64,000 nt of DNA from Devosia lacusdianchii (GTDB lineage: Bacteria; Pseudomonadota; Alphaproteobacteria; Rhizobiales; Devosiaceae): assembly GCF_022429625.1 (NCBI RefSeq), contig NZ_CP092483.1:992001-1056000 (forward strand). The letters are read 5' to 3'. Of this stretch, positions 8,853 to 18,782 are shown piece after piece. Each line of letters begins with the position of its first letter. Positions within the stretch are counted from its first letter, which is position 1. The translations under genes and the position numbers were made by a program. The notes beneath the pieces are model-generated. The model had not been told where the DNA came from, did not search any database, and worked only from the letters and a program-made list of their open reading frames with translations.

Positions 8853-9581
8853 TCAGAGGTCGACCGTTGTGGGAAGGATGACCAGGTCGCGGACCGTAAC
8901 ACCTCTGGCGCGTGTCACCATAAATAGCACGGCCTCGGCCACCTCCTTGGGTTGCATGAGGCTGCCATTGGCCAGGGCCTCATCCATCTTGGCCTTCGGC
9001 CAGTCCTTGAGCAGGGCGGTGACCACCGGACCTGGTGCAACCGCGCCGACGCGAACGCCATCATTGGCGACCTGGCGACGCAGCGTATGAACGAACGCCT
9101 GAACGGCGAATTTGGAGGCCGTATAGATCGGCTCCCAGACGACCGGGACCAGGCCGGCAATCGAGCTGGTGAGGATCACATCGCCCGACTTCTGGGCAAC
9201 CAGATGCGGTAGGACGGATCGAACCGCGCGGAAGGTGGAGTTGATGTTGAGGTTCAGCATCCTCTCCCATTCATCAGGATCGCCGTCGACGACTGGCCCG
9301 CCGACATAAGAGCCGGCATTGGCGTGGAAAATATCGAGCCCGCCGGCGACGGCGAGGATACTGTCCTTCAGGCCATCGACCTGGGTACGGTCGAACAGAT
9401 CCGCCTTCACCGCAAAAGCGCCGTCGCCGATCTCGGCCACAAGTTCGTCCAGCCGGGCCGCGTCACGGTCGATCAGAACCACCCGGGCGCCCGCCGCATG
9501 CAGGGTGCGGGCACATTCGAGGCCTATGCCAGAGGCGGCACCAGTCACAGCGGCAACCTTGCCGCTCAGTTGCTGGGTCAT
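8853..9581 (-). CDS. SDR oxidoreductase, ribitol 2-dehydrogenase-like
   Basis: 242 aa short-chain dehydrogenase with TGAASGIG (residues 13-20), catalytic S140, Y153 and K157, and NAG at 88-90. The segments [20 protein letters not shown] and the C-terminus [15 protein letters not shown] are those I associate with rhizobial ribitol dehydrogenases. It would oxidise ribitol to D-ribulose with NAD+, supplying the adjacent ribulokinase-type enzyme. It is collinear with the SDR at 49486-50214, with identical length and catalytic spacing, so the two are paralogues. It lies 18 bases downstream of the permease gene in the same operon. Confidence 0.85.
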   Translation of the reverse strand: MTQQLSGKVAAVTGAASGIGLECARTLHAAGARVVLIDRDAARLDELVAEIGDGAFAVKADLFDRTQVDGLKDSILAVAGGLDIFHANAGSYVGGPVVDGDPDEWERMLNLNINSTFRAVRSVLPHLVAQKSGDVILTSSIAGLVPVVWEPIYTASKFAVQAFVHTLRRQVANDGVRVGAVAPGPVVTALLKDWPKAKMDEALANGSLMQPKEVAEAVLFMVTRARGVTVRDLVILPTTVDL

Positions 9582-9599
9582 TTGCTATACTCCAAGAGA

Positions 9600-10850
9600 T
9601 CAGGCGCGACCGTGCGAGACGCGGCTACGACGAGCCAACGAGTCCACGATGACGGCAATTGCGAGCACCGCCCCGGTAATCATGTAACGCAGCGACGATG
9701 AGAGGTTGAGCAGCGTCAGTCCGTTGGAAATCGCCTGGATGACGATGATCCCAAGCACGGCCGACCACGCGCTGCCACGGCCGCCGAAGAGGCTCGTGCC
9801 GCCGATCACCGCCGCAGCGATGGCGTTGAGGTTGACGTCGCCGGTGCCGGCCTGCTGGCTGGATGACGCCAGGCGCGAGGCCCCCAGGATGCCGCCTGCG
9901 GCGGCGAGGGTCGAGCACAGGATGAAGGCGGACATGTAGATGCGCTTGACGTTGATACCCGCGCGGCGGGCGGCTTCGCGGTTGCCGCCAACGGCAAACA
10001 TCGAGCGGCCCCACTTGGTCCGCGTCAGGCCGTAATTGAGAACGACGGCGATCAGCACGAACAGGGCGAACATCCAGGGGAGACCGCGACCGAGGTTGAG
10101 ATACCAGACCGCGATACCCAGGCCGACAGTTAGGGCGACGGCCTTGGCGATCACCAGCCGCATCGCAAGGGGAGCCAGGCCGGCCTGGACCCGACGCTGA
10201 CTGGTGCGCCAACCGGTGATTGCCAGAACCGCGCCGGGCAAGACCGCCAATGGATAGGACATCCAATCCGGCATGATCATGACCTGGCCGAAGCGGACGA
10301 GATCGGACTGGAACGGCAGGTTGATCGAGCCGGTCGAGCCGAGCAGGTAGAGTTGCATACCAAGCAAGGCCAATAGGCCCGCAAGCGTGGCGACGAAGCT
10401 GGGCATGCCCAGGCGTGTGTAAAAGATTGCGTAGACGAAGCCCACCAGCGCGCCGGTGCCCAAGGCCGCGACGATCGCCAATGCCAGCGGCATGCCTGAA
10501 TTCACCCAGAGCACGCCGATAATGGCGGAAGCCAACCCGCTCATGGAGCCGACCGAAAGGTCGATTTCGCCCAGCATGAGGACGCAGACGATGCCGAGGG
10601 AAATGACGCCGACGGTCGCACAGTCGAACAGTAGGTTGACGAGATTGTTCGGCGCCAGGAAAACCGGATTGAGGGCCGTGAACACCACGGAGATGAGCAC
10701 CAGGCCCACCATGACCGGCAGCATGCCCAGGTCGCCCGAGCGGATACGATCGACGAAGCCGCGGAACGCGCCGGCAAAGCTGTCGTCATTACGGACGCGG
10801 CTATCGGCGCGGTCCAGGGTAGCAGAGCTGTTCGGGTCGGGAGTGGTCAT
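9600..10850 (-). CDS. Sugar ABC transporter permease (CUT2, XylH-like)
   Basis: 416 aa multispanning inner-membrane protein. Length and ten or more hydrophobic segments match XylH/RbsC-type permeases of the CUT2 class, including GEIDLSVGSMSGLASAIIGV, GNREAARRAGINVKRIYMSAF (coupling loop) and NAIAAAVIGGTSLFGGRGSAWSAVLG. The first ~30 residues are polar and cytoplasmic. Its ATG overlaps the stop of the ATPase gene by four bases (ATGA), giving translational coupling. With the neighbouring ATPase and binding protein it forms an importer, probably for ribitol or a related pentitol. Confidence 0.93.
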   Translation of the reverse strand: MTTPDPNSSATLDRADSRVRNDDSFAGAFRGFVDRIRSGDLGMLPVMVGLVLISVVFTALNPVFLAPNNLVNLLFDCATVGVISLGIVCVLMLGEIDLSVGSMSGLASAIIGVLWVNSGMPLALAIVAALGTGALVGFVYAIFYTRLGMPSFVATLAGLLALLGMQLYLLGSTGSINLPFQSDLVRFGQVMIMPDWMSYPLAVLPGAVLAITGWRTSQRRVQAGLAPLAMRLVIAKAVALTVGLGIAVWYLNLGRGLPWMFALFVLIAVVLNYGLTRTKWGRSMFAVGGNREAARRAGINVKRIYMSAFILCSTLAAAGGILGASRLASSSQQAGTGDVNLNAIAAAVIGGTSLFGGRGSAWSAVLGIIVIQAISNGLTLLNLSSSLRYMITGAVLAIAVIVDSLARRSRVSHGRA

Positions 10851-11659
10851 AGTCCGGCCTCACGAGTGGCGGCCTGTTCGGCACGCGATTGCTGACGGCG
10901 GGTTACGGAGTTTTCGGCGGCGCCGGTAATGGCGGCCACAAGTTCGTGGTGGGACGTTTCGGCGGTGAACACACCATTGTTCCGGCCGAGGCGCAGCACG
11001 ACGATCCGATCGGCGACGGCCCGCACGTCCTCCATGTTGTGACTGATGATGATCACCCCGAGTCCCCGGTCGCGGACGCGTTCGATAAGATTGAGCACCT
11101 CCGCCGTCTGGGCCACGCCCAGTGCCGCGGTGGGCTCGTCTAGCATGATGATCTTGGGTTCGAGCAGCAGCGAACGAGCGATGGCGACGGTTTGGCGCTG
11201 GCCGCCAGACAGTGACGCGATCGGTTGGCGAACTGACGGAATGCGTGCGGCAAGCTCGCGCAACAGCGACCATGCCCGCAATTCCATACTGACCTCGTCG
11301 AGCTGCCAGGGCGCCAGTTCGTGCCCGAGAAACAGGTTGGCGACGACATCGAGGTTCTCGCACAGGGCGAGGTCCTGAAAGACGGTGGCTATGCCCAGTT
11401 CGAGCGCCTTGCCCGGCCCGCTCAGATTGACCGGCGAACCGAGATACTCGATCGTTCCGGCGCTGGGCTGGAACACCCCGGCCAGGATTTTGACCAGCGT
11501 GGACTTTCCCGCGCCATTGTCACCAACCAGGGCCACGACCTCGCCGGGATGCACGTCGAGCTCGATATCGGCCAGGGCCGAGACGGCGCCGAAATTCTTG
11601 GAAATGCCGCGCAGTCTGAGGATGGGCTCGGTTGTGGTCGGCTGCGTCGATGCGCTCAT
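10847..11659 (-). CDS. Sugar ABC transporter ATP-binding protein (single-domain CUT2)
   Basis: 270 aa with one nucleotide-binding domain: Walker A GDNGAGKST, Q-loop VFQDLAL, signature LSGGQRQTV, Walker B IIMLDEPTAALG and switch SHNMED. Many CUT2 importers use a double-domain ATPase of about 500 aa (see 21782-23299); this is the short form found in rhizobial fructose-type systems, which works as a homodimer. The C-terminal ~25 residues are charged and not part of the fold. Located 61 bases after the binding-protein gene and overlapping the permease gene by ATGA. Confidence 0.93.
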   Translation of the reverse strand: MSASTQPTTTEPILRLRGISKNFGAVSALADIELDVHPGEVVALVGDNGAGKSTLVKILAGVFQPSAGTIEYLGSPVNLSGPGKALELGIATVFQDLALCENLDVVANLFLGHELAPWQLDEVSMELRAWSLLRELAARIPSVRQPIASLSGGQRQTVAIARSLLLEPKIIMLDEPTAALGVAQTAEVLNLIERVRDRGLGVIIISHNMEDVRAVADRIVVLRLGRNNGVFTAETSHHELVAAITGAAENSVTRRQQSRAEQAATREAGL

Positions 11660-11720
11660 GATGCTGCTTCCTCAAGAGATTGGCTCCGCCCGTCGAAAGG
11701 GGCGGAGCCTAGATGGGCGC

Positions 11721-12761
11721 TTACTGGATGCCCAGTTCGCCACAGGCGGCGGCATACTCGCCAGTGCAGATCTCGGCGGCGGTCTGGATGCCGGAGTCGA
11801 AGATCAGTTCCTTGATGTTCTCGGCAGTGACGACGGCCGGAGTGAACAACTGGGACGGCGTTTCGTAGAGCGTATGGGTCGCTTCTGGCGTCTCCCCGTT
11901 CATCAGGGCGACGGCAACTTCGGCGGCGGCCTTGGCCACGATCTCGGACGGCTTGGAGATCGTGTTGTACTGGTCGCCGGCGATGATCAGCTGTAGGGCT
12001 GCGATCGTCGCATCATTGCCGGAAACCGGCGGAACGGGATCGACACCAGCCGCCTTGAGAGCGGCTATCGTGCCGCCCGCGGTGCCGTCATTGGCGGCCA
12101 CCACGCCGACGATCTGGTCGCCGAACCGGGTGATCTGACCGGCAACCCATTCCTGGGCAGCGGGCGGGGCCCAGTCGGGCGTATCGAACTCGGCCAGCGT
12201 TTCGTAGCCGGAAGCGTCGAGAGCGCGGTCGATGCCGTCGCGGATCAGCCCGGCAGCCGCATCGGTCGGCGAACCGTTGACCTGGAGCACGCCCGAACCG
12301 GCGGCAACGCCTTCGGCCTTGAGGTGCTCGACCAGCGACTGGGCGATGGCGTAGCCGATGCCCTCATTGTCGAACGAGACATAGTAGTCCGCCGGCAGAT
12401 CCGGGATGGGACGGTCATAGGCAATGACCTTCACGTCCTGCGAGTGGGCTATCTCAACCAGAGCGGCAGCTGCCGCCGAGTCGACCGGATCGAGCACGAC
12501 AATGGTTGCGCCCTGCGCGATGACGGAATTGAACTGCTGCTGCTGCAGAGCGGCGTCCGCATTCGCATTCTGATAGATCAGCGTGCAATCGGCGCACAGC
12601 TCGGCCATGGCGGCCTGGAAGCCCGGCCAATCGTGTTCCTCATAGCGGGTCGATGCCTGGTCGGGCATCAGGAAGGCGACGGTGGTCGCGGCATTTGCGG
12701 CAACAGCGCCGGCTAGCGAGATCGCCAGCGCGGCGGCAGTTCTGATAGCGGTGTTGTTCAT
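11721..12761 (-). CDS. Sugar ABC transporter substrate-binding protein (XylF-like)
   Basis: 346 aa periplasmic binding protein. Start chosen at the second of two adjacent ATGs (12761) because GGAGGAG ends a few bases upstream; in-frame codons further upstream carry no signal peptide. Signal peptide: NNTAIRTAAALAISLAGAVAANA. The mature protein has the periplasmic-binding-protein-like fold with QQQFNSVIAQGATIVVLDPVDS, IAYDRPIPDLPADYYVSFDN and VVAANDGTAGGTIAALKAAG, matching the xylose/multisugar group. It follows the AraC regulator gene and precedes its ATPase and permease genes. Given the downstream enzymes, ribitol or another pentitol is the likely ligand. Confidence 0.93.
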   Translation of the reverse strand: MNNTAIRTAAALAISLAGAVAANAATTVAFLMPDQASTRYEEHDWPGFQAAMAELCADCTLIYQNANADAALQQQQFNSVIAQGATIVVLDPVDSAAAAALVEIAHSQDVKVIAYDRPIPDLPADYYVSFDNEGIGYAIAQSLVEHLKAEGVAAGSGVLQVNGSPTDAAAGLIRDGIDRALDASGYETLAEFDTPDWAPPAAQEWVAGQITRFGDQIVGVVAANDGTAGGTIAALKAAGVDPVPPVSGNDATIAALQLIIAGDQYNTISKPSEIVAKAAAEVAVALMNGETPEATHTLYETPSQLFTPAVVTAENIKELIFDSGIQTAAEICTGEYAAACGELGIQ

Positions 12762-12964
12762 CATTTCTCCTCCAAGACATTCTTGTTCCGACGCCATTGT
12801 CGGGGTTCGCGCCATCCGCCTGGCAACAACCGTCCCTTGCGATCGAGACACAGGGTCTCGATCCGCCGGTCAGTGCGGTCGCGGATGATTTTAGTGCCGC
12901 CTTTCGGGCGGGTCGTCAGTCCGGCGCGGGCCTCAACCCTTCTGCGCCGTCTTCGGGGGCGTCT

Positions 12965-13921
12965 TCATGCCGCCTCCTCAAAGCTCTTGTTTTCCAGCAG
13001 GAGGCGCCGGAACTGGGTGGGCGTCACGCCACGCAGCGCCAGGAACTGCCGGTTGAAATTGGACACGTTGTTAAAGCCCGACGCGTAGCAGACATCCGTC
13101 ACCGAACCGAACTCGGAGGACATCAGAAGCTGGCAGGCCAGCGTCACCCGCAGGCGGTTGACATACTTCGTCAGCGATTGGCCGGTATGCCGCTTGAAGC
13201 TCCGCGACAGCGTCGATGGGGTAACGCCGGCAAGCCGCGCCAAGGTGGTTTCGTCGAGCTCCTCGGTGAGGTTGTCATTGATGTGGCTCAGGACCTCGTT
13301 GATCCCGGTCGACATGAATCCGGATGGATCAGGCAGATAGTGTTGGCTGGTTAGGGTCTGGGCATCGCGGTCCTTCTCGAGTTCCGCGACAATGCCCAGG
13401 AACAGCGCTACACGCTCTGCGCCGCTCGCATGGATGACCTTGCGCATGGAGTCCGACACGCGGCCCGCCGTCTCGGCGCTGAACAAGACGCCGGCGCGGC
13501 TGCGCTCGAACAATTGACGGGTGCCCGCGAGTTCCGGAAAGCATTGGATGGTGCGTCCAATGAAGTCCTCGGTAAACTGCATCACGCGGCTGCGCAGAGG
13601 CACGCTGGCCTCGTCCGCGACTTCGCTGATCCAGTTATGGGGCAGGTTGGGCCCGACCAGGATGAGATTGCCGGGTGTGAACTGACCGATGAAGTCGCCG
13701 ATGAAATATCGGCCGGACGTCGCGCAGACCAGGTGCAGTTCGTACTCGGGGTGGAAGTGCCAGCGGACCGTGTGAAACGGATAGCCGTGCTCCCACGCCT
13801 TGAAGGACTCTGTCTCGCCGATACGGACGAGTTCTAGATCCGGTTGCACGCCAATCCTCCCGTGAGACCACCGCCTCGAAGCTATGGTTTCGACATGGGC
13901 CAAGTTGTTCCCGGCTTCCAC
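12965..13921 (-). CDS. AraC-family transcriptional regulator
   Basis: 318 aa. The N-terminal half is a cupin sensor domain (WHFHPEYELHLVCATSGRYFIGDF, then PGNLILVGPNLPHNWIS). The C-terminal ~100 residues form the double HTH: LDETTLARLAGVTPSTLSRS and VTDVCYASGFNNVSNFNRQF, ending GVTPTQFRR. The first codon used is GTG at 13921 without a clear Shine-Dalgarno, so the exact start is uncertain by a few codons. It lies about 200 bases upstream of the ribitol-type transport operon on the same strand and is probably its activator, responding to the imported pentitol. Confidence 0.9.
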   Translation of the reverse strand: MEAGNNLAHVETIASRRWSHGRIGVQPDLELVRIGETESFKAWEHGYPFHTVRWHFHPEYELHLVCATSGRYFIGDFIGQFTPGNLILVGPNLPHNWISEVADEASVPLRSRVMQFTEDFIGRTIQCFPELAGTRQLFERSRAGVLFSAETAGRVSDSMRKVIHASGAERVALFLGIVAELEKDRDAQTLTSQHYLPDPSGFMSTGINEVLSHINDNLTEELDETTLARLAGVTPSTLSRSFKRHTGQSLTKYVNRLRVTLACQLLMSSEFGSVTDVCYASGFNNVSNFNRQFLALRGVTPTQFRRLLLENKSFEEAA

Positions 13922-14221
13922 GCTCAGAAGGCTAGTGCTTTACGACATACGAACGCTACCACGGGCTTGTCCGTGGAATGGTATTTTTTTGTCGCTTTTT
14001 GGCTGGATGGCGCTGTTTTGTATCGAGAGGTGATACGTAGTGGGGCCTGGTCCGTCAGGGTGTTGCGGGTTTGAGCGTGCCTGGGCCGAAGAACAGCTTG
14101 GTAGTGGACCCGTCGTCCCTCTAAGGCCCGGATGAGGTCCCCCATTTCTCCGCGTTCATCACGTCAGTGCAGAATTGACGCGGCTTCCATGGACGTTCAG
14201 TGGAAATCGCTGATCGCGAGG
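13922..14221. other. Gene-free intergenic region between the AraC and RND genes
   Basis: 300 bases between the start of the AraC gene and the end of the RND pump gene. No convincing coding sequence on either strand. It holds a short hairpin (CCACGG at 13959-13964 pairing with CCGTGG at 13971-13976) followed by a T-run at 13984-13990, terminator-like for the plus strand although no plus-strand gene precedes it. The promoter of the AraC gene should lie here. Confidence 0.5.
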
Positions 14222-17200
14222 TCAGGCTTCGTGGACTGGAAGGTCACCGCCAGCATCGTGATCGACGGGACGCTTCGGCATGAAGCGCGCCATGATGCGG
14301 GCGAAACTGTCGAGATAGGTCAGGATGACCGGCACGACGACGAGGGTTAGCAGCGTCGAACTGATCAGCCCGCCGATCACGGCATGGGCCATCGGTGCGT
14401 TCTGACTGCTGCCGTGGTGCAGGTTCAAGGCCAGCGGCAGCATGCCAAGAATCATGGCGAGCGTCGTCATCACGATCGGCCTGAAGCGAACCGCGCCGGC
14501 GGTGACGAGGGCGTCGAACAGGTTGATGCCGTCCTTGACCTGCTGGTTGGCATTGTCGACCAGCAGGATTGCGTTCTTCACCACCAGACCCATGAGCATG
14601 ATGAAACCGATCATCGACATCATGTTGAGCGTCGAGCCGCCGATCAGCAGGCCGGCGATGACACCCACGAGCGAGAGCGGCAGTGAAACCATGATGGCGA
14701 GCGGCTGCAGGAAGCTGCCGAACTGCGATGCCAGCACCAGATAGATGAAGATCACCGCCAGCAGCAGCGCCGAAACGGTCGAAGCGCCGGTTTCCGCCAG
14801 GTTTTCTGCGTCACCCCCGGTTCCCAGGCGATAGCCCTCGGGAAGATCGAGGCTCGCCGTCAGCGCCGAGATCTGTGCGAAGACGTCCGGCGGTGCGGTA
14901 CTGGAGAGGTTCGCGTCGATGGTGACGCGCCGATCCAGCCCCTGCCGCAGAATTTCCGCTGGCCCCTCGATGCGGGTGATGTCGGCGACCTGGTTGAGAT
15001 GAATCAGGCCCCCGGCATTGCCAGGGCCCGGTGCTATCGGAAGACTGTTGAGCGAGGCGACCCGATCGCGCGCCGTTTCATCGACCCGCACGATCATGTC
15101 GAAGGTCTTGCCGTCGGGCGCAGTCCACTTGGTGACGGTCTCGCCATTCAGCATGGGCGCGAGGGCGGCGCTGATCTGCTGCGCCGTGACACCAAGGGCG
15201 CTGGCGCGCTCGGGATCAATTCTGATGCCGACTATCGGTTGTGCGGGTCGCAGGGAGGATGCCACGTCCACGGCGCCGTCAATGGCCGCAAGGCGCACAG
15301 CTACGTCCTCTCCGATCTCTTGCAGGACCGCCAGATCCTGTCCCTGCACGATGATCTGAATGGGCTTGCCGCCGGCGCCAAAGCCGTCGCCCGAGCTGAT
15401 CACGGCGCTAAGTCCCGGCACCTGCGCCAGCAGCGAACGCACGCTGTCGGTCACGTCCTTGGCGGATGCGGTACGATGGTCCTGCGGCACCAATCGAACC
15501 TCGATGCTGGCACTGTTGGCGCCCGCGGCGGCCGCCCCGGCGCTGAGCGTCGTGTAGGTGCGCTCCACTTCCGGCAATTTGCGGATCATGGCCTCCACCT
15601 GGGTGGCCTTGGCGGCGGTGTAGTCGAGCGACGAGCCGATCGCGGTCTTCAGCTCCACCCGGAGCGTGCCATTGTCCTGGCTTGGCAGGAACTCGACGCC
15701 GACCCGGGGGACGAGCAGGAAGCTGGCGGCAAAAAGCGCCACGGTGGCCACGAGCGTCGCGACGCGGTGCCTGAGGCACCAGCGCAAAACCGCCGTGTAT
15801 CCGCTAGCGACCCATTCGAAGAACCGGTCGAACTGCTGCACCGTCCGGCCTATCGGACCGCGCTTCGCATTGGGCTCGGCATCTGGGTCGTACCAGACGC
15901 TCGACATCATGGGGTCCAGCGTGAAGGCAACGAACAGCGACAGCATCACCGCCACGGAGACGGTGACGCCGAACTGCAGGAAAAACCGTCCCATCATGCC
16001 GTCCATAAAGGCGACCGGGAGGAAGACTGCGACGATGGAGAGCGTCGTTGCCAGCACGGCCAGGCCGATCTCCTTGGTGCCTTCCAAGGCCGCCCGACGG
16101 TGCCCTTTGCCCATATGGAGGTGTCGGGTGATGTTCTCGCGCACCACGATGGCGTCGTCGATGAGGATGCCCACCGATAGCGACAGGGCCATAAGCGTCA
16201 TGATGTTGAGGGTGTAGCCCAGGAAATTGAGCGCAACCATGGTTCCGATCAGGGCGATCGGCAGGGTGAGCCCGGTGATGACGGTGGAGCGCCATGAGTT
16301 CAGGAACAAGAAGACGATCACCACCGAGAGGATAGCGCCTTCCAACAGCATGTTCTGTACGGCCGACAGAGACTCCTCCACCGGCGTCGCGTCATTGGCG
16401 ATGACATCCACGCTGACGTCTTGGGGGAGAACGTCACCCGATAGATTGGCCACGATCTGCTGGATATCGCGCGCCACCTGCACCGTATTGGCGCCCTGCA
16501 CCTTGAGAACGTCTATGGCCAATGCCCGCTCGCCGTTGAGATACGCCAGGCTGATAGGCTCCGAAACGCCTTCGGACACGCGGGCGACGTCTGCCAGATA
16601 AACCGGCTGCCCACCTTGCCGGGTCACGATGATACGGGAAAACCCTTCGATACTCTCGATCTTGCCCTGGACCTGGATGGACTGCACCGTCGTGCCTTCC
16701 TTGATCGAGCCGGCCGGCAAATCGGCGTTGTTCGCCGCTATGGCGCTCATGACGTCGCTCATGCCGACGGCATAGGCTTCCATGCGCTGGGGATCGACGG
16801 TGACCTGGATTTGGCTCGGCACGCCGCCCACCATGGTCACAGCGCCCACGCCGGCGACGTTTCGCAGCCGGTTGACCATGCGGTCCCGCGCCATGGTGGT
16901 GAGCTCTTGCAATGACCGGCTCGACGAGCTTACGGCCAGCGAGATGATCGGTGTGGACGAAGGGTCGTAGCTGAACACTTCAGGCTTGCGTGCTGCCTTG
17001 GGCAGGCTCCCCTCGATGCCGGCCAGGCGGTCGCGTACACCTTGCATGGCGGTGGCGGAGTTCACCTGCAACTTGAATTGGATGAGGACCATGGCCGAGC
17101 CCGGTTGGGCCGTCGACTGGATCTTATCGAGACCACTGATGGTCGACATCGCATCTTCGATGGGCTTGACGATGTCGGTCTCGACGGCCTGCGGCGACGT

Positions 17201-17359
17201 ACCCGGATAGCTGACGACCACGGCGACGATCGGAATATCGGTATTGGGCATCTGCTCGATGGGCAGGCGCTGGAAGGAGTAAATGCCGAAAACGACCAAC
17301 GCCACCATGAGCATGGTGGCAAAGACCGGATGGTTGACGCTGATGCGGGTGAGAAACAT
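14222..17359 (-). CDS. RND efflux transporter permease (HAE1 family)
   Basis: 1045 aa inner-membrane drug/proton antiporter of the AcrB/MexB family, full length. TM1 at residues 10-28, two large periplasmic loops, and the proton-relay pair in TM4 seen as [15 protein letters not shown]. Other marks are [19 protein letters not shown] in the first loop and the second-half repeat [40 protein letters not shown]. It sits two bases after the adaptor gene in one operon. No TolC-type outer-membrane channel gene is next to it, so the pump must borrow one. Substrate unknown; likely drugs, bile-like or lipophilic compounds. Confidence 0.95.
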   Translation of the reverse strand: MFLTRISVNHPVFATMLMVALVVFGIYSFQRLPIEQMPNTDIPIVAVVVSYPGTSPQAVETDIVKPIEDAMSTISGLDKIQSTAQPGSAMVLIQFKLQVNSATAMQGVRDRLAGIEGSLPKAARKPEVFSYDPSSTPIISLAVSSSSRSLQELTTMARDRMVNRLRNVAGVGAVTMVGGVPSQIQVTVDPQRMEAYAVGMSDVMSAIAANNADLPAGSIKEGTTVQSIQVQGKIESIEGFSRIIVTRQGGQPVYLADVARVSEGVSEPISLAYLNGERALAIDVLKVQGANTVQVARDIQQIVANLSGDVLPQDVSVDVIANDATPVEESLSAVQNMLLEGAILSVVIVFLFLNSWRSTVITGLTLPIALIGTMVALNFLGYTLNIMTLMALSLSVGILIDDAIVVRENITRHLHMGKGHRRAALEGTKEIGLAVLATTLSIVAVFLPVAFMDGMMGRFFLQFGVTVSVAVMLSLFVAFTLDPMMSSVWYDPDAEPNAKRGPIGRTVQQFDRFFEWVASGYTAVLRWCLRHRVATLVATVALFAASFLLVPRVGVEFLPSQDNGTLRVELKTAIGSSLDYTAAKATQVEAMIRKLPEVERTYTTLSAGAAAAGANSASIEVRLVPQDHRTASAKDVTDSVRSLLAQVPGLSAVISSGDGFGAGGKPIQIIVQGQDLAVLQEIGEDVAVRLAAIDGAVDVASSLRPAQPIVGIRIDPERASALGVTAQQISAALAPMLNGETVTKWTAPDGKTFDMIVRVDETARDRVASLNSLPIAPGPGNAGGLIHLNQVADITRIEGPAEILRQGLDRRVTIDANLSSTAPPDVFAQISALTASLDLPEGYRLGTGGDAENLAETGASTVSALLLAVIFIYLVLASQFGSFLQPLAIMVSLPLSLVGVIAGLLIGGSTLNMMSMIGFIMLMGLVVKNAILLVDNANQQVKDGINLFDALVTAGAVRFRPIVMTTLAMILGMLPLALNLHHGSSQNAPMAHAVIGGLISSTLLTLVVVPVILTYLDSFARIMARFMPKRPVDHDAGGDLPVHEA

Positions 17360-17361
17360 GC

Positions 17362-18627
17362 CTATATCTCCGCCACGCTGACCGGGGCGCCGGGAGCGAG
17401 GTCCTTGAGGGGTGCCGAAACGATCCGGTCACCGGCGCGGAGGCCGTCGAGCACCTGGACCATGCTGTTCGCCTGCCAGGTGCGTCCCGGGGCTACGGCC
17501 TGCCGCTCCAGCCGCCCCTCGACAATCTTGAGGACGAAAGCGCCTGCCTGGTCCTCGCGGATCGCTGCGGTGGGCACCGCCAGCGCCGCCTCGGCCGACT
17601 CCAATACGATCTGGCCGGTGGCGAACATGCCGCCGCGCAAATCGCCTTCGGGATTCTCGACGACGATAGAGATGGGCGTATTGCGGGTTCCGGCTGATGT
17701 CGTCGGGCTCACGCCCTCGACATGTCCCGAAAATCGACTATTTGCCGACATTCCATCGATGGTGAAGGTTACGGTTTGGCCGGACGCCACCAGCCTGCTG
17801 CTGCTGACCGGAACGACGGCTGCCATGGACATGGTAGCCAGATCTACGATCTGGATCAGGTTGGCGCCGTTGGCAACGATCTGGCCGGGCTCCACGTCGC
17901 GCGAAGCCACGATACCGTCGAATGGCGCAACGACTGTGGCGTTGCGCACCGCAATCTCCGCCGCCGCCACGGAGGCTTCTTGCGCGGCCAGGTTCGCGCG
18001 CTGGACTTCGAGATTGCGACGGTCGGTCTCCAGGGTAGCCGCCGTTGCGATCCCGCGCTCTGCCAGACGGGTGGAACGATCGAGCTGGCTCTCGGCCAAG
18101 GCCAACTGCGCCCGATTGGCGGCGAGCGTGCCGCGCTGCTGTTCGAGCTGGGCCCGCAACGTCTCGATATCGATCTGCACCAGAACATCGCCCTGCCGCA
18201 CGCGATCGCCGAGCCGCACATTCACAACCTTCAGGGTGCCGGCCACGCCCGCGGTGAGCTGCACCTGCCGGCGCGGAGACAGCGGGCCGCTGACGCGCAG
18301 CGTCTCCTGCAAGGTCTTGGGTACGATGGTCGTCACATCGAGCGGATGTATCAGCATCGTGGTCGGCGCCGTCTGGTCGGTGGAAACAGTCACTCCCGCC
18401 GCTTCCAGCAGCGGTTCGTCACCCGTGAGCACAACAGCGCCGACCGCTAGTGCTCCGGCGGCGATGATAAGGAACCAGAGCCATTTTCGCGGACGAGACT
18501 CCAGGCCGGCGGCCTTGAGTACGGCCCGGCGCCTTTCCCGCGTTGTCAGGGCCCAGTCCGGTTTGGCGGATGGTTCGCGCCCGCCGTGCTCGCTGACGGC
18601 CGGTAGTGGTGTCGGTTTGCCGGACAT
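17362..18627 (-). CDS. RND efflux periplasmic adaptor (membrane fusion protein)
   Basis: 421 aa from the ATG at 18627, which has GGGAG upstream; in-frame codons before it lack a ribosome site. A cytoplasmic arginine-rich N-terminus is followed by one membrane anchor (WLWFLIIAAGALAVGAVVL). Then come the lipoyl-like half (LRVSGPLSPRRQVQLTAGVAG), an alpha-hairpin coiled coil (LRAQLEQQRGTLAANRAQLA...LEVQRANLAAQEASVAAAE), the second lipoyl half (NATVVAPFDGIVASRDVEPGQ) and beta-barrel domains. It bridges the RND pump to an outer-membrane channel. The long N-terminal tail of about 70 residues before the anchor is unusual for this family. Confidence 0.93.
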   Translation of the reverse strand: MSGKPTPLPAVSEHGGREPSAKPDWALTTRERRRAVLKAAGLESRPRKWLWFLIIAAGALAVGAVVLTGDEPLLEAAGVTVSTDQTAPTTMLIHPLDVTTIVPKTLQETLRVSGPLSPRRQVQLTAGVAGTLKVVNVRLGDRVRQGDVLVQIDIETLRAQLEQQRGTLAANRAQLALAESQLDRSTRLAERGIATAATLETDRRNLEVQRANLAAQEASVAAAEIAVRNATVVAPFDGIVASRDVEPGQIVANGANLIQIVDLATMSMAAVVPVSSSRLVASGQTVTFTIDGMSANSRFSGHVEGVSPTTSAGTRNTPISIVVENPEGDLRGGMFATGQIVLESAEAALAVPTAAIREDQAGAFVLKIVEGRLERQAVAPGRTWQANSMVQVLDGLRAGDRIVSAPLKDLAPGAPVSVAEI

Positions 18628-18686
18628 ATGGCGCTCCCAAGATAATGGGCGCTTCTTGCCGTAGCTTTGTCGACGCTTCATCCAGA

Positions 18687-18707
18687 GTTTGTGCAGGTTT
18701 CGTGCAG
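18687..18707. promoter_or_regulatory. Tandem direct repeat, candidate response-regulator site
   Basis: GTTTGTGCAG (18687-18696) is followed at once by GTTTCGTGCAG (18697-18707). OmpR/PhoB-type regulators bind tandem direct repeats spaced about one helical turn. The repeat lies between the efflux genes (start 18627, minus) and the regulator gene (start 18783, plus), so it could control both. Assignment is inference. Confidence 0.4.
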
Positions 18708-18782
18708 ACCCGGCGCGAGCCATTTACGCAGTGAGCGGAGATGCTATGTCATGCCGCAAACGCATGGATTGGAGGGACAAGC

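Noticed and set aside
12765..12964. Possible riboswitch or small RNA between the AraC and binding-protein genes
   Set aside because: Only a short CCGCC/GGCGG hairpin near 12898-12914; no known riboswitch core could be recognised.
14999..16180. 393-codon plus-strand frame inside the RND pump gene
   Set aside because: Antisense shadow; no homology visible.
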